Positions 1 to 11,286 of a stretch of 64,000 nucleotides of DNA are shown here, piece by piece. A program made the position numbers and the translations under genes. Source of the DNA: Halichondria panicea (Eukaryota > Porifera > Demospongiae > Suberitida > Halichondriidae); the NCBI RefSeq assembly GCF_963675165.1, contig NC_087383.1:7228639-7292638 (forward strand). The letters run 5' to 3'. The notes beneath the pieces are model-generated. The model searched no databases and was not told where the DNA came from. It saw only the letters and a program-made list of their open reading frames with translations. Position 1 is the first letter of the stretch. Each line of letters opens with the position of its first letter.

Positions 1-389
1 TCGCGAAATTTCATATACCCTCAAACTATACCCACTATAATTATATAAGCCATGCACACAACACACCATGACAGTGCATAAGCTATACGGTACGGTATGA
101 AGAGCAACCCACAAGTATTGTTACAGAGGTATAAATAACAGTCGGTCCATCGGTCAATTTCTAAGCAATTATCTGACCATTAACTACTTGCTCGGTCATA
201 GTGTCCTAGCATGCAAAGGTTAAAGGCCAAAAGTAATTAGGGTTAGGGTAAAATGTAACATGGAAGGGACAGTATGACTTGTGTAACCTTGACAACGTAT
301 CTAGGTACCCTAACCCTCCATTATCAACTTCCCCAGATCATGAACTGTACTTCATTCACATGAATATTGTATTGCATGTACTAACTTAC

Positions 390-494
390 TATTGATATCA
401 ACATTGCACTCTGTGATGAGGTACTTGATAGTGTTCAGCTGCCCCTCTCTGACTGCCTCTCTCAGTGGAGTTAGTCCAACATTGTTAACAGCTC
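390..494 (-). CDS. Ankyrin-repeat exon of gene A (partial gene leaving the window)
   Basis: This 105-bp exon (35 codons) reads on the minus strand as an ankyrin unit: VGLTPLREAVREG, then LNTIKYLITECNVDIN. It has an AG acceptor on the high-coordinate side and a GTAAGT donor on the low side, and is phase 1 at both ends. It joins in frame to the ankyrin exon at 1625-1917, so the two are most simply consecutive exons of one gene whose 3' part lies off the left edge. The same cassette recurs at 31.4, 40.2, 55.6 and 60.2 kb. Ankyrin repeats are protein-binding modules; the C-terminal domains of this gene are not visible here. By analogy with gene B it may encode an ankyrin-Roc-COR-Death protein, which is inference. 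Confidence 0.8.
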
Positions 495-787
495 CTATAG
501 TGGTGAGTTAGGGAGCATTGACACGTACATATAGTTCACTAGGTCAGAGTCTATTGTTCTCAAATTCAACTATTCAATAGCTGCGTATGCACTAGACATA
601 TTTAAACTTGGTACATGCATGCATGGGGATAATTCCAGGGATGAAACATGTCCCTATCCCCAGATTAGAATGAACATTACCACAATAGTATAGAGTCATA
701 TGGCTGCGTAGCAACCACAAGAACGTTGTCAGTTAAAAACCACGTAGAGGTCAGGGTACAACAACCGATTGTTCTCAAATCACAAAT

Positions 788-825
<38 letters not shown>

Positions 826-888
826 TGTGTGTGTGCATGTGTGTGTGTGCATGTGGGTGTGCGTGTGTGTGTGTGGGTGTGTGCGTGT

Positions 889-928
<40 letters not shown>

Positions 929-962
929 ATGCGTGCGGATGTGTGTGTGTGTGCGTGCGTGC

Positions 963-1003
<41 letters not shown>

Positions 1004-1050
1004 CGTGCGTGTGTGTGTATCACTAACAATGGCAGTCAGACCCACTAGAC
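485..1050. repeat. GT-rich microsatellite inside a segment shared with the right window end
   Basis: Positions 791-1018 are an imperfect (GT)n tract. The flanking sequence from about 495 to 790 reappears almost unchanged at 63654-63950, again followed by (GT)n. It lies in the intron between two ankyrin exons of gene A. The long His/Thr or Cys/Val reading frames here are microsatellite translations, not genes. Confidence 0.9.
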
Positions 1051-1624
1051 TATAGTACATATCAGTGAGGTCACTATACTGTCATGCAGCAACTAAAAAA
1101 TACACGATGTGAACATGTATTTGTGTTTAGGGACTCAAGAGTTAGCATGCATGAGACCATGCAGGATGATCTCTCTTACAGTGATGAGTAGACATTATTG
1201 TAAAGAATGGCATATTCTTATGGTGAAGTGTGTACTCGTAGTTACAACAGTGGATATGCCTTTGTACACAAATAGCTTGCTGCCTCTTATGTGAACACAT
1301 TCTATGGTTACCCAGAAGATCTCCAATGATCCAACCCAGTCCTGTATCTTATACTAAGGTCATCTAGGAATCAAACTATTATTCTCCCACATAAAAGCAG
1401 CAAACCAACTTATAGAATAGCAATCATAATTATTCATGACAAATTTCTATTTTCAGTATTGATATAACGTTGTAAGTAATTATTTTGTCGAGATTCACAA
1501 AAACATGTGTGTCTAGAATTAGGATCAATATGGAAAACACTAATCCTCTACGTACGTTTTAGTTCAGCTATGAATTGGAGATAATACGGCCTTAAAGTGT
1601 TACATGACACACACACTGACTTAC

Positions 1625-1917
1625 CTAGGTCACACTGTCCAGTTGCCATCAGTAACTGGACACACTTCAGGTATCCACAGAGGCAGGCATAGTGCAGGGG
1701 AGTGTTCTTATCAGTATTCTGTACATTGACATCGATGCCATCTTGCTGTGTGAGTATCTTCACTACATCAGGGTGGTTGTAGAAGCATGCTACATGGAGA
1801 GCGGTCCATCCAAAACTGTTCCTCCAGTTGACAGGAGCTCCTCTAGCCAGCAGCCTCTCCACCTTGTCCACACGACCACTACGGGAAGCCATAAAGAGTT
1901 GCTGACCCAGATCATGA
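1625..1917 (-). CDS. Ankyrin-repeat exon of gene A, about three repeats
   Basis: This 293-bp exon encodes about 97 residues of canonical ankyrin repeats: FMASRSGRVDKVERLLARG, then FGWTALHVACFYNHPDVVK, then KNTPLHYACLCGYLKCVQLL. All repeats show the TALHxA/TPLHxA helix 1 and the LL helix 2 signature. The acceptor (CACTGTAG) follows a pyrimidine-rich stretch; the donor is GTAAGT after GACCTAG. It enters in phase 2 and leaves in phase 1, which fits the phase-1 exon at 390-494. This is an N-terminal part of a minus-strand gene. The start codon exon was not found; nothing clearly coding is seen between 1918 and 3144. The better-conserved repeats compared with the 105-bp cassettes suggest this exon is the conserved core of the ankyrin stack. 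Confidence 0.85.
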
Positions 1918-3144
1918 CTACAGTGTATTGTGGGAGGAGGTAAACAATGAAGGGCAGAAATTATCATTATTATGTACCTACAAATGACAATGAATAATCT
2001 CAGTCTCCAATTAGTGGACTCTTAGGTGGTGAGGAGTGAGTGGGTGTATTATAGAGGATGTGACTGTATTGACCACAATCTTAGGAGCTAGCCTTCACTT
2101 GCTAGCTATACCCACATCTAGACACCAGAGGAGCCTGCAACTAATTAACCATCACTCATGAAGGTCACTCATTAGTTTCTGAGGTTGTCATCTAAATAAG
2201 TAATACAGTCATCTTTGCTTCTATAGCTAGTAAGCACGAGTTATACTATTATACAGTATAAACAATACATGTAGTGTTAGGAGTACATTATGGTCACAGT
2301 CATTATTGGACAATAGAGTGTCTGGATTCATAGATAAGGAGTACTGTATTCATTGTGGCCTCTGAGATATGGTCACCTCAATGTACACATGCAGCCATTC
2401 CACCAAAATAATGTTCACCACTTAGTAAACCACAGATAAGGAATTGGAAACGGAAGTCCCTCAAAATAATGTTCACCACTTAGTAAACAATAGATTATAG
2501 AGTTAGAGAAGTTACATTGAATCTGCAATGGATCCTCGAAACTATTCGCGTTACTTATGAACGAGGCAATCAATTTTTGTCGGGTAACTCCCTTAAAATA
2601 AGAAAGTTGTGTTTCCTCGAGACATCATCTGTTTATAACACGCCTAGGTCGTCTGCCATATGTAGTACTTATAATGACTGACAACGTACACCCAGTAAAA
2701 AAGATAAATTAGCTAGTAAAGTCATAAGTTAGTTCCCAAGGCTGTTTTAGAGCGTGCTAGTTATAACTACTACAATAGGTATAGACCTTGAATATAAGTA
2801 AGTTGCACGGACTAAGCAGCTATTTGTAGTTTATTATGCACTGTGTGTAGAAATAGGTATTGTTGTGGCTCCATTAAACCACAGCGTAGCACGGATAATA
2901 CTCGAGGGTACCTTTGTTTCCAACCCCTTTAACCCCTCAATCTATGGTACAACACAACAACTCATGATCAGAGTGTTCCAGGGTTCAATGAACTATTTGT
3001 TGTGTGGGTTCTAATGAATAAGAATGGTATGCAGAAACATTAATTTTCTTACAGAGTAATTCTAATGCACCTATCAATGTGTCGCCCCACTACCCTCCTA
3101 GGGAGGGGTCAGGCTAACATGGAGGATTTGACCATAATTATATA
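1918..3144. other. Non-coding stretch, probably gene A intron or 5' flank
   Basis: No open frame or splice-flanked exon stands out. A short direct repeat (AAAATAATGTTCACCACTTA) occurs at about 2406 and 2464. The rest is AT-rich sequence with no recognised element. Confidence 0.5.
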
Positions 3145-4529
3145 TGTGACAGGGCCAATGAAAACGGACCTTAACGCGGCAATAATTAAATTAAGCTATA
3201 GGCCAATTTAGTAGAAATGAAAAACATGGGCAAAAAATTTTTTTTTTCACAGGTGCTAACTTCAACCCTTCCTCTACCTACCTGTAAAAATTTGGGTCTC
3301 TACGAAGCTTTAAACAGGTCAAGCGCGGACGTTGAAGAAACTCACCGAACGTTCATTTTTTACAATGAAATTTACTGTCTACGTGAGGGGAAATTCCCTG
3401 GGAATTTCCCTATTATTGTTAATTATTTTTAACAAATAAAAGATGACAACTTGTACAGGACTATTTCATCAGCCCAGTACTTACAATCATCAAGAGGAGC
3501 CAGGAATATTATAGCTCCACTTCTTAACAAACATAATTTAGCAACAGAAATAGATTAGAAAGAGCAGCTATCTAGCTAGCTAGCTTGGCGTAGATCCACT
3601 CTTGTTTCTTTAGATGTACGTATCCCGTGCCACTTGTCCTCATAAACACTCCATAACAACCTACAGATAAGTAGTAAGTTAAGATAGACACAATATCAAT
3701 GTCACTTACATTCTAGCCAATAGACAAGCGTTTCTCAGGCCTCCGACACTTACCACCACCTGGGGGAACCATCAATATAAATGTTATACGACAATTCCAC
3801 ACAGTTTCCTGGGCCCTCCATGATGTGATCACCCATCCCATCAGGCCTGTTACTACTAAGCACAATGGCAGTGATACCAGTACTAAATTAAAGGAGGAAA
3901 GCTTCTTATAAGGCTACTAATAAGTTGGATCAAGCCTTAGATCGATACGGATGAATACTAAGTGAAAGACTACCTATAATAGATCACTTAGGCTTCCTTT
4001 AAGCTGTATGAAGGACAGAGACACTTTCTGTAGGCTCCATACAAGTGAGGGATCTTTTATAAGACTGATACATTACACAGATAATAAGTACAAGCTTATA
4101 ACAAGACATGAGAGCTTACCATTTGAGCGACGGGAGTCTTTGTCTCTTTATTTCTTGGAAGATCCTTCCTAGGTGCCAAGCAATCCAGCTACATAGCTAT
4201 ACTAGCTAGCTAGAGAGTCCTAGAACGCCTAGCCTTCATCTAACTAACTTGTCTTATCCAGAACATCTTTTACTAAGCTTTATGAGTATACGGAAGTGCC
4301 CGGAAGCCAATAATTGAACTTCAATTATCATGACGTTTGAGCGTCATTTACTCAAGAGGGCGTTGCAATACCTTTGTAGCGTTCCCTCGAACATATCTCC
4401 GGAAAGAAAGTACCTAGGAGGTCGATCTTGGTATCATTTTGAAGCTTAAAGGACGCCCTATCCGATTCAACAATAAAAACTGATTCGAAAATGCCCGCGT
4501 TAAGGTCTGTTTTCATTGGCCCTGTCACA
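3145..4529 (-). mobile_element. 1385-bp TIR element TGTGACAGGG, copy 1 (inverted relative to copy 2)
   Basis: It is bounded by TGTGACAGGGCCAATGAAAA and its reverse complement, and flanked by TATA on both sides (TA target duplication). Its length is exactly that of the copy at 55938-57322, which lies in the opposite orientation. On the minus strand it carries the same splice-flanked exon series as copy 2, ending near 3570. No DDE transposase motif is recognised. The 71-codon frame at 3217-3432 is also open in copy 2 and lies next to the terminus, so it is more likely terminal sequence than a gene. TA duplications are typical of Tc1/mariner elements, but the class is not proven. Confidence 0.85.
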
Positions 4530-4731
4530 TATACCCCAGGTCAAATTCCCCACATGCATGGGGGAGGATTCTTTGTTCAAATACCCTAATTCCCCAGTCA
4601 CCACCAGTCACAGCCTCAAGCAGTTGTACAGTCTTTACTACGCAAGGCCAGGTCAAATCATATCAGTATGGGGCCAACATTTCAAGTCAAATTCCCCCGT
4701 ATGTCCCATTAGGTGCATAATTGCAATCTAT

Positions 4732-5422
4732 CTCTGCGCAGTTAAGGCCTGGGTCAGGCACTGATAAGATTAATTTTATTCATTGCCAACATTTTATGTA
4801 GATCATGTAGATCATGTAGTGTTAATGTTTATTAATGTTATTCATTGCATGTGACGTCATAAGGTCAATGTATTTGCTTAGCTAGCTGCTAGAACTATTA
4901 TAGATTATCTTTGGCAACAAATACGGCGGACTTAAACAAGGTAAGAGTAGCTGTTTAGGCCCTCAAAAGATAGAGTATGTTGTTATGATTATGTTTCCTT
5001 GATGGGAAGTAAAAATGTCCAAAACTTTCTTAGCTATGCTAGCTTCTTTAGCTCTGACAGCCACTCTAGAGGTAGGCTATTTTGTGTATCTCAAGAATAT
5101 AATAACTCCTACTCTTCCCATCAAGGATACTAGTACCTAGCTATGAGATGTTCATCTAGCCTTGTTTTTGAAGCTTAATCTTGGCATCTTCAACGCCGTA
5201 TTTGCACTTCTCTTTCTGAAAGTGGCATGACGTCATCAACATTTATGGGACTAATTAGCATAATTGAATTAATCTAATTAGTTTTTTGGAAAAAGAAAAC
5301 ATTGAGCTTCATTTTGGATCATTTTGATGCAGCATACACTGTATATTGCAAATAATACAGCAGTATGAACATAGTGTAAATTTTGGTATTGAAATCTGGA
5401 CCCGGGCCTTAAGTGCGCAGAG
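4732..5422. mobile_element. TIR element CTCTGCGCA, copy 1
   Basis: The ends are CTCTGCGCAGTTAAGGCC and its near-inverse GGCCTTAAGTGCGCAGAG. Close copies lie at 45220-45922 and, disrupted by two other insertions, at 35352-37972. The interior has no convincing coding sequence. Both intact copies are flanked by AT, which could be a 2-bp duplication or an extension of the inverted repeat. Non-autonomous DNA transposon, class unknown. Confidence 0.8.
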
Positions 5423-5530
5423 ATTATTATAGTGTGTGATTGAAGCTGTACATGTATACTGATGTATCTTTGTCAACCCTGAATACATACACAGACAGGC
5501 CACCAGATATTATGTACAGTACAAGCTCAC

Positions 5531-5594
5531 CTTGCTGCCATTGTCCTGACCTTCCTGACCTGCCCTGGCCTGGGGCGGCCAGGGACTCTAGTAG
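5531..5594 (-). CDS. Candidate small exon, GC-rich
   Basis: A 64-bp GC-rich island lies between a good acceptor (CTTATCTTGCAG) and a good donor (GTGAGC) on the minus strand. One frame reads VPGRPRPGQVRKVRTMAA. The base composition differs clearly from the AT-rich surroundings. No family is recognised, and it may belong with the exon-like pieces at 5999-6123 and 6663-6748. Confidence 0.3.
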
Positions 5595-5998
5595 CTGCAA
5601 GATAAGTGTATAGCCCTGATCCGCAGAGTTACTTCAGCTCAATCACAGTCTAGTCTAGCTAGTATCTATTTTGTCAGCTCAAAAAGTATTTTGTCAAAGA
5701 GCTGACACCTGTACCCAGAAGCTTTGTTTACTTGAGTTTACAAGATACGCCCTTTTTTAGCTTGATCTGATGTTATTTTTTTTATTAATGATCTTTACCT
5801 ACACACCCAATATTTGCATAAAATGCATGAATATATAGCAGTAAATTTGTTGGTCTCACCAAGAGAGTGTTATACATATTTACGGTATATAGTGACCAAA
5901 ATAGTCACCATTAGTCATCATGATTATAATTATCAAGAAATGCAATGACCAAACATGCATGAAAGAAATGGAAATAATGGTGGTATATACGTAGGTCA

Positions 5999-6123
5999 CT
6001 AGTAAGCTAATAAATTAAAGTTAGTACACTCTTGATCGAAGTCAAGCAGATTGTGTTCTTGTGTGTACATCTCATACAGTTGAAGGTGTAGCTTCACCAG
6101 GAGGACACTAGTCTGCCTTGTGC
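5999..6123 (-). CDS. Candidate terminal exon of an unidentified gene
   Basis: After an acceptor (CACCCACAG) the minus strand reads TRQTSVLLVKLHLQLYEMY and stays open to a stop at 5999. It lies downstream of the kinase-like exon at 6663-6748, and the two could belong to one gene. The intervening 6124-6260 is a GT-rich low-complexity tract. No domain is recognised and the evidence is limited to splice sites and an open frame. Confidence 0.3.
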
Positions 6124-6960
6124 CTGTGGGTGTGGTATGTGTGGGTGGTGTGTGGGTGTGTGTGTGTGTGTGTGTGTGTGGGTATGGGTGTGTGGGTGTG
6201 TGTGTGGGTGATGTGGTGTGTGTGGGTGGGGTGTGTGTGGGGTGTGTGTGCAGGATTTTAGCTGTATATAATAGTACAATGTGGGTATAGCTACGTATAC
6301 TAAAATCAATCATTGATTCCTCCATCAAAAGGCACATACATACTTTAGCATGAAATTAGACGATTACCGTACGTATAATTATAGTGGGAAATGATTGTTG
6401 AAATGTAACTAGCTAAAAAAAAAGGTCAACTGTTACTTCAATACCCTATAGCTGTTAGTATGTAAAATTGCCAGCTATGGACCCCAACTAGTACCTGCAT
6501 GAATGCAGGGGGAATATCCCCCCTGTATGACACTCTCTATATCCTTGCTCTTTCTTCAAAAAAATATAAAATTTAGGCCCAAAAGCAATAAACATATACT
6601 CATGACCTCTGACCTCAGTATTTCAGATTACAGAGGTCATGCCCATGTAACTATGTACTGACCTCTTAATGATGCCATGACCCGGCAGTCTCAGGTCATT
6701 GTGAACAATCCCCTGACAGTGCAGGTAACAGAGAGCCTGCTGCAGTGACTGTGAGTCCGTGCTGTGAGGTGTGTGGGGGTGTGTGTGGAGTGGGTGGGGT
6801 GAAGTGTGTTGGTTGTGTGGAGTGGGTGTATTGTGTGGGGTGTGTGGGTGTAGTGTGTGGGGTGTGTGGAGGGGACACATGCATGCACACATGAAGCTAA
6901 GAGGTCAGCAGGTCCACTGCTCACACCAACAAACACATTGCAGCCACCACACACACACAC
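6124..6960. repeat. GT/GGTGT low-complexity tracts
   Basis: Two degenerate G/T-rich tracts at 6124-6250 and 6765-6870, plus a short (CA)n at 6945-6960, flank the kinase-like exon. Reading frames through them are compositional artefacts. Confidence 0.8.
6663..6748 (-). pseudogene. Protein-kinase-like catalytic-loop exon fragment
   Basis: An 86-bp segment between acceptor (CTCACAG) and donor (GTCAGT) encodes ALCYLHCQGIVHNDLR. This resembles kinase subdomain VIb (YLHxxxIVHxDLKPxN), with Asn where most kinases have Arg before the catalytic Asp. The usual PxN that follows DLK/DLR is replaced by LPGHG, so the catalytic loop looks damaged or the exon is mis-joined. Flanking kinase subdomains (glycine loop, DFG) were not found; 6770-6960 is a low-complexity GT/GGTGT tract. 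Best read as an isolated or decayed kinase exon; a chance resemblance is possible. Confidence 0.35.
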
Positions 6961-7819
6961 CATCACCAGGGAATACTATATACAGTGGAGCATCAGAACC
7001 AAATTCTTGATTAACTGATTAACCAGATGACTTAAATTTGCGTAATTAATCTACTGTACGTCAAGTAATAAATATGCAAGCCATGCACCCAATTAGATAC
7101 CATTACCACTACGAAGTTATATGTCATTCTAGGTACTGCTGCAAGCGATGAGTACAGCTACCCATTACCGCAACGCTCCTTGGAGGGTGAGCCGGACCAT
7201 GACTGAAGGCCGTTAATATGGATAGGAAGCCCCTCTAATTAATTAGAGGGGTGCAACCTCGCTAATTAGATAATGATGAAGCGTTTCTAATAATTATGAT
7301 GCTCCCCTAATTAAGTACTTGGGGGTAAAGAGGTGGCCTAGCCAACAGTCATAGCCACGGCTCAGTCATGTCGTAATGACAGAGAAATGTATAGAAACCA
7401 AGGGAGGGTTGGGTGTGGGGCTTTAAACTCAGGTAGCTATAATCGAGCATGAGGTGGTGTAGAGATAATTACGCATGCGCGTAGATGCTGGGCAGTACAT
7501 AATGCAGTAGGCGGGGCAAGCGGAGTACCTCGATTAACCTTGTTTAACTACCTTAAACATCCTTTATGGGTTGCTGCTATGATGCAATATTGGGGCAGCT
7601 GCATGTTACACTACTATTATCATAGCTGTGGTAAGCCAGAACCTTCCAAGTCTCCACAACCTCATAAGGATTCACTCAAAGGTCACCTGAAGCCATAGGG
7701 ACACGATCACTACAGGTTAGCTATCAAAAATGTGCTTGTATTTTTAAGTGAAAATTGCATTCAATATTAAAATTCAAAGTGAAGATACAACACAACAAAC
7801 ATAATTCTACAGGACAACA
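6961..7819. other. Non-coding stretch upstream of the piggyBac N-terminal exon
   Basis: No exon or element boundary was recognised. The left terminus of the piggyBac element probably lies in or near this interval, but no TTAA-CCC end could be identified. Confidence 0.4.
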
Positions 7820-7960
7820 ATGACTAAGAGGCTTTCGTATACTAGAGAGGAGGTACTGCAGGATCTCCTGAATAGCAGTGACCATGATTCTGAGTCAACA
7901 AGCTATCATTGGGAACTGTACAAAGAAGTGCCTCTTATGCACACACACAGAGAAAGCTAA
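7820..7960 (+). pseudogene. Likely N-terminal exon of the piggyBac-like transposase
   Basis: ATG at 7820 opens MTKRLSYTREEVLQDLL, followed by an acidic Ser/Asp stretch (SSDHDSES). Short acidic N-termini of this kind are typical of piggyBac-family transposases. It lies on the same strand as, and about 1 kb upstream of, the catalytic domain at 8949-10442. The frame ends at a TAA at 7958, but the real exon probably ends earlier in a splice site that is not obvious. Assignment rests on style and position rather than on a long match. Confidence 0.5.
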
Positions 7961-8720
7961 AAGCCAAACAGAATTGAATTGTAACAGGTGCATAGTGATT
8001 AGGATCAAATTGACCTAATTTCATAAGGAATGGGAATTGAAGCCTTGGGAGTGCCTAAACATTGGGAACAGATAACAACACTACAAAAAGTGTCTGTTAT
8101 GCACACGCAGAAAGCCAAACAAAATTTAAATTGCAACAGGGAACAAAATAAATAATTTGTGGCCTCTGGGAATTCTAAATACATTATCACTGGGAATACA
8201 TTGGGAACAAAAAAGCATAAAGAATTGGAGGGTGCCTACTACAGACATTACATTGCAAGTAAAAACAATTATCTCACAGAAGCCTAAAACTACAACCACA
8301 ATTGAAGTGACCTTTGGCATGCCTAAAACATGACCCTACAAAAAGGTTATAGTTGCACCATAATAACACACAACCAATGTCCTATGCCAGTGGCACAACA
8401 CATGACAATAATAGAGAGAATCTGTACAGACTTTCCCCAGGTTATCAACAATCATTGAGAATAATACAAAAGCATGGATTGCAGGCCTAATACATTGGCA
8501 TTGGGAACAGACAATGTAAAAATAATTATCTCACAGAAGCCAAAAAGTACAACCACAATTGAAGTGACCTTTGGAATAACTAAAACATGACAATTATAAC
8601 TTTACACAAGTAAGAGGTAATAATGAGTTGCACACCATTATAATAACACAATGTCCTATAGGCCAGTGGCACACAGTACAGACAAGTTGTAATTGGTTAC
8701 TACACAACAATTGTAAATTT
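7900..8720. repeat. Internally repetitive intron-like segment between piggyBac exons
   Basis: The phrase CATTGGGAAC recurs at about 7907, 8060, 8200 and 8494. Longer phrases, such as ATTATCTCACAGAAGCC followed by CCACAATTGAAGTGACCTTT, occur at about 8270 and 8527. This indicates diverged local duplications inside the piggyBac locus. Confidence 0.7.
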
Positions 8721-8727
8721 GCCTAAG

Positions 8728-8728
<1 letters not shown>

Positions 8729-8808
<80 letters not shown>

Positions 8809-8813
8809 CTAAG

Positions 8814-8852
<39 letters not shown>

Positions 8853-8867
8853 ACACACACACACACA

Positions 8868-8940
<73 letters not shown>
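8729..8940. repeat. (CA)n microsatellite
   Basis: About 210 bp of nearly pure CA repeats, interrupted twice by CTGC(C) units. It sits directly before the acceptor of the main piggyBac exon and may serve as its polypyrimidine side. Frames in it are artefacts. Confidence 0.95.
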
Positions 8941-8941
<1 letters not shown>

Positions 8942-8948
8942 GAAACAG

Positions 8949-10442
8949 TTCCCCCTGCCCTTGGACTCCCACCCTTCAAGACCATTCTCGAGAGGCCTTC
9001 ATCCAATATGTAGGCCCAGCTGTATCCATCTCAAGTTCTCCCTTAGACATATCCCAGCATTTCTTTACCACTGAAATAATGGATAACATAGTAGCCGAGA
9101 CAAATTGATACGCTAGGCAAATGATGACCCCACTACAACATGATAAATGGACCCCACTCACGACTGCTGAGCTAAAGGCTTACATGGGATTCTGCATTTT
9201 CATGGGGATCGTGAAACTCCCATCGGTTGAAAATGATTGGAGGAGAGACGTGCAATTCTACTACTCACCAATTGCATCGAAGATCTCACGCGATCGATTT
9301 AGGGACATCCGACGATACCTCCATTTCACGGACAACACCACTCTCCCGACTACAGGCACCCCAGGTAGCGATCGTTTGGCCAAAGTACGCCCCCTCTTCA
9401 ATAAGATCAACGAGCGCTGTTCTGCTGCATACAACTTAGGCCGTGAAGTTGAAGTAGACGAGGCAATGATAAAGTTTCAGGGTAGATCTGCACTGAAACA
9501 GTATACCTCCCAAATAAACCTCCCAAATAAACCTGTGAAGAGAGGAATCAAGGTTTGGGTCCTAGCAGACGGGTACTTCCACATGCTACAAGTGTATACA
9601 GGGAGAGAAGCCACACCAGAGAAGCAACTGGGAGCACGAGTTGTGAAAGACCTCACAGCCTCGTTGAAGCACAAGCACCACCACGTCTATTTTGACAACT
9701 TTTTCACGTCTGTCAAACTGTTGGAAGACTTGGAGAAGGATGGCATTTATACTTGTGGTACAGCTCGCGCTGACCGCAGAGGCTTCCCCAAGGCTCTCAA
9801 GCAGCCAAAGCTGACAGAAAGTAATAAGCATAATAAAAAATTATAATTATTTACCTTTTCAGGGGGGAATACATGACTCTGCAGAAAGAAAAAGGTGACG
9901 GTCTCAGCGACAATAGGGTTGTCCGTATGATCTCCACAGCCTCTGACGCCACTTCGGTCACCTCTGTACAACGTACAGTCAAGACAGGCGAGAAAATCTC
10001 CGTCCCGTCCCACTGAGCATCGAGGACTATCATGGGGGGTGTCGACAGAGGGGATCAGCTCAGAGGGTACTACAGATGCCCTACAAAAGTCCATAAGTTT
10101 TATATGTACATTTACTTCTTCCTAAAGGATATTTGCATTACGAACAGCTACATATTATATCGACAGTATTCACCCACCAACGCACTGAAAACCCTCCTCT
10201 CATTTCGTCTCGAGTTGGCCAAGAAGCTAATTGGCGACTACTGCTCCAAAAAGAGAAAGACACCCTTGAAATCCCTAGGAATAGCTCACTTCCCTCTTCA
10301 CCACCAGGATGTACGCAGAAGTCGTTGCCATCTGTGTTATCAGAAAAACAAAAGTATTCACCCACCAACACAACATTTTCTGGTTACTTTTCTTATTTCC
10401 CCCATCTACTTCAAAATCCTGTATGACACCCTGGAGAGATAT
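8949..10442 (+). pseudogene. piggyBac-like transposase, DDE domain, inactivated
   Basis: DNA cut-and-paste transposase of the piggyBac (DDE_Tnp_1_7) family. Visible family blocks in order are PLDISQHFF, WTPLTTAELKAYMGF, VEVDEAMIKFQGR (first Asp), IKVWVLADGYF (second Asp), HHHVYFDNFFTS (third Asp) and GGVDRGDQLRGYY. Breaks are clear. A TGA at 9106 replaces the Arg of the expected ETNRYA block, as a CGA-to-TGA change would. A 42-bp intron (9821-9862, GTAATAAG to TTTTCAG) leaves the frame one base short in a G run. A TGA at 10014 lies in a segment that reads as the family consensus only with two compensating one-base shifts. The C-terminal zinc ribbon begins (RCHLCYQKN, about 10320) and then ends. 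The sequence after it starts with a 17-bp repeat of upstream coding DNA (AGTATTCACCCACCAAC, at about 10166 and 10354). Termini were not located. Inactive copy. Confidence 0.92.
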
Positions 10443-10575
10443 ACTGTGAGACTTTTTATACAAATTCATGACTTGAAAAAAGTTATTCTAGGAAGTATTG
10501 AATGCAGTGTACTGATGATTGTGTGTCACCATAGCAACGCAACACAGAGAGGGGTTATATAGTAACAGGGCTTAC

Positions 10576-10709
10576 CAAGGAGACAGGTTTGAAAGACGTT
10601 CTTGAGTTGGGCACATGATTGGAAGACCTCTGTTCTCTTGTAGCGCATCTTAGCACCAGGACACCATCGGAACACAGTATAAGGCCGGGCACAGATCTGA
10701 GGGGACACT
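10576..10709 (-). pseudogene. RBM22: Degenerate RBM22 exon (spliceosomal protein)
   Basis: The minus strand encodes [19 protein letters not shown], a strong match to the conserved N-terminal zinc-binding region of the splicing factor RBM22/Cwc2. It is followed by [17 protein letters not shown], in which two family cysteines are phenylalanine. The exon keeps an acceptor (TTACCCAG) and a donor (GTAAGC). A two-base insertion near the 5' end (CCCCTCAG) shifts the frame relative to the expected ECxxICARP start. Lost zinc ligands plus a frameshift point to a pseudogene fragment. Its upstream neighbour on the same strand is a broken RPS6 exon, an unnatural pairing that suggests capture or rearrangement. 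Confidence 0.8.
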
Positions 10710-10891
10710 CTGGGTAACAATGACATCATTACAATTTTGTAAAAGTACCCGAAAAAGAAAATAAGAACCTACCAATCGGGGGCAAGTTGGTGACGCCCCA
10801 ACTTGATTATGTACTTGACAGCAGTATACTGTGTATATAATTATGAAACCCTGCCCAACAAACAAAATCAATTCTCATCAGAGTACATCTA

Positions 10892-11124
<233 letters not shown>

Positions 11125-11286
11125 CTGTGTGTGTGTGTGTGTGTGTGTGTGTACAATCTTACAGAGATGGAACTCATAAAGGTAGTGAGATTAGATCATG
11201 TGATTGGTATAATCCCCACCTATCCCTGGTAGGGGGCATTAGTTTGACAAATGCATTCAGTATGTACTACTGAGATAATTGTTTAC

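Noticed and set aside
237..252. TTAGGGTTAGGG-like telomere motif
   Set aside because: Only two units, in ordinary intronic or flanking sequence; too short to call an interstitial telomere.
677..1060. Long His/Thr- and Cys/Val-repeat frames in several places (also 8700-9000, 6100-6340, 6620-7010)
   Set aside because: They are translations of GT/CA microsatellites, open in several frames and both strands.
3217..3432. 71-codon frame beginning MKNMGKK, also at 57035-57250
   Set aside because: It lies at the terminus of the 1385-bp element, is duplicated with it, and shows no domain; open by chance or as element sequence.
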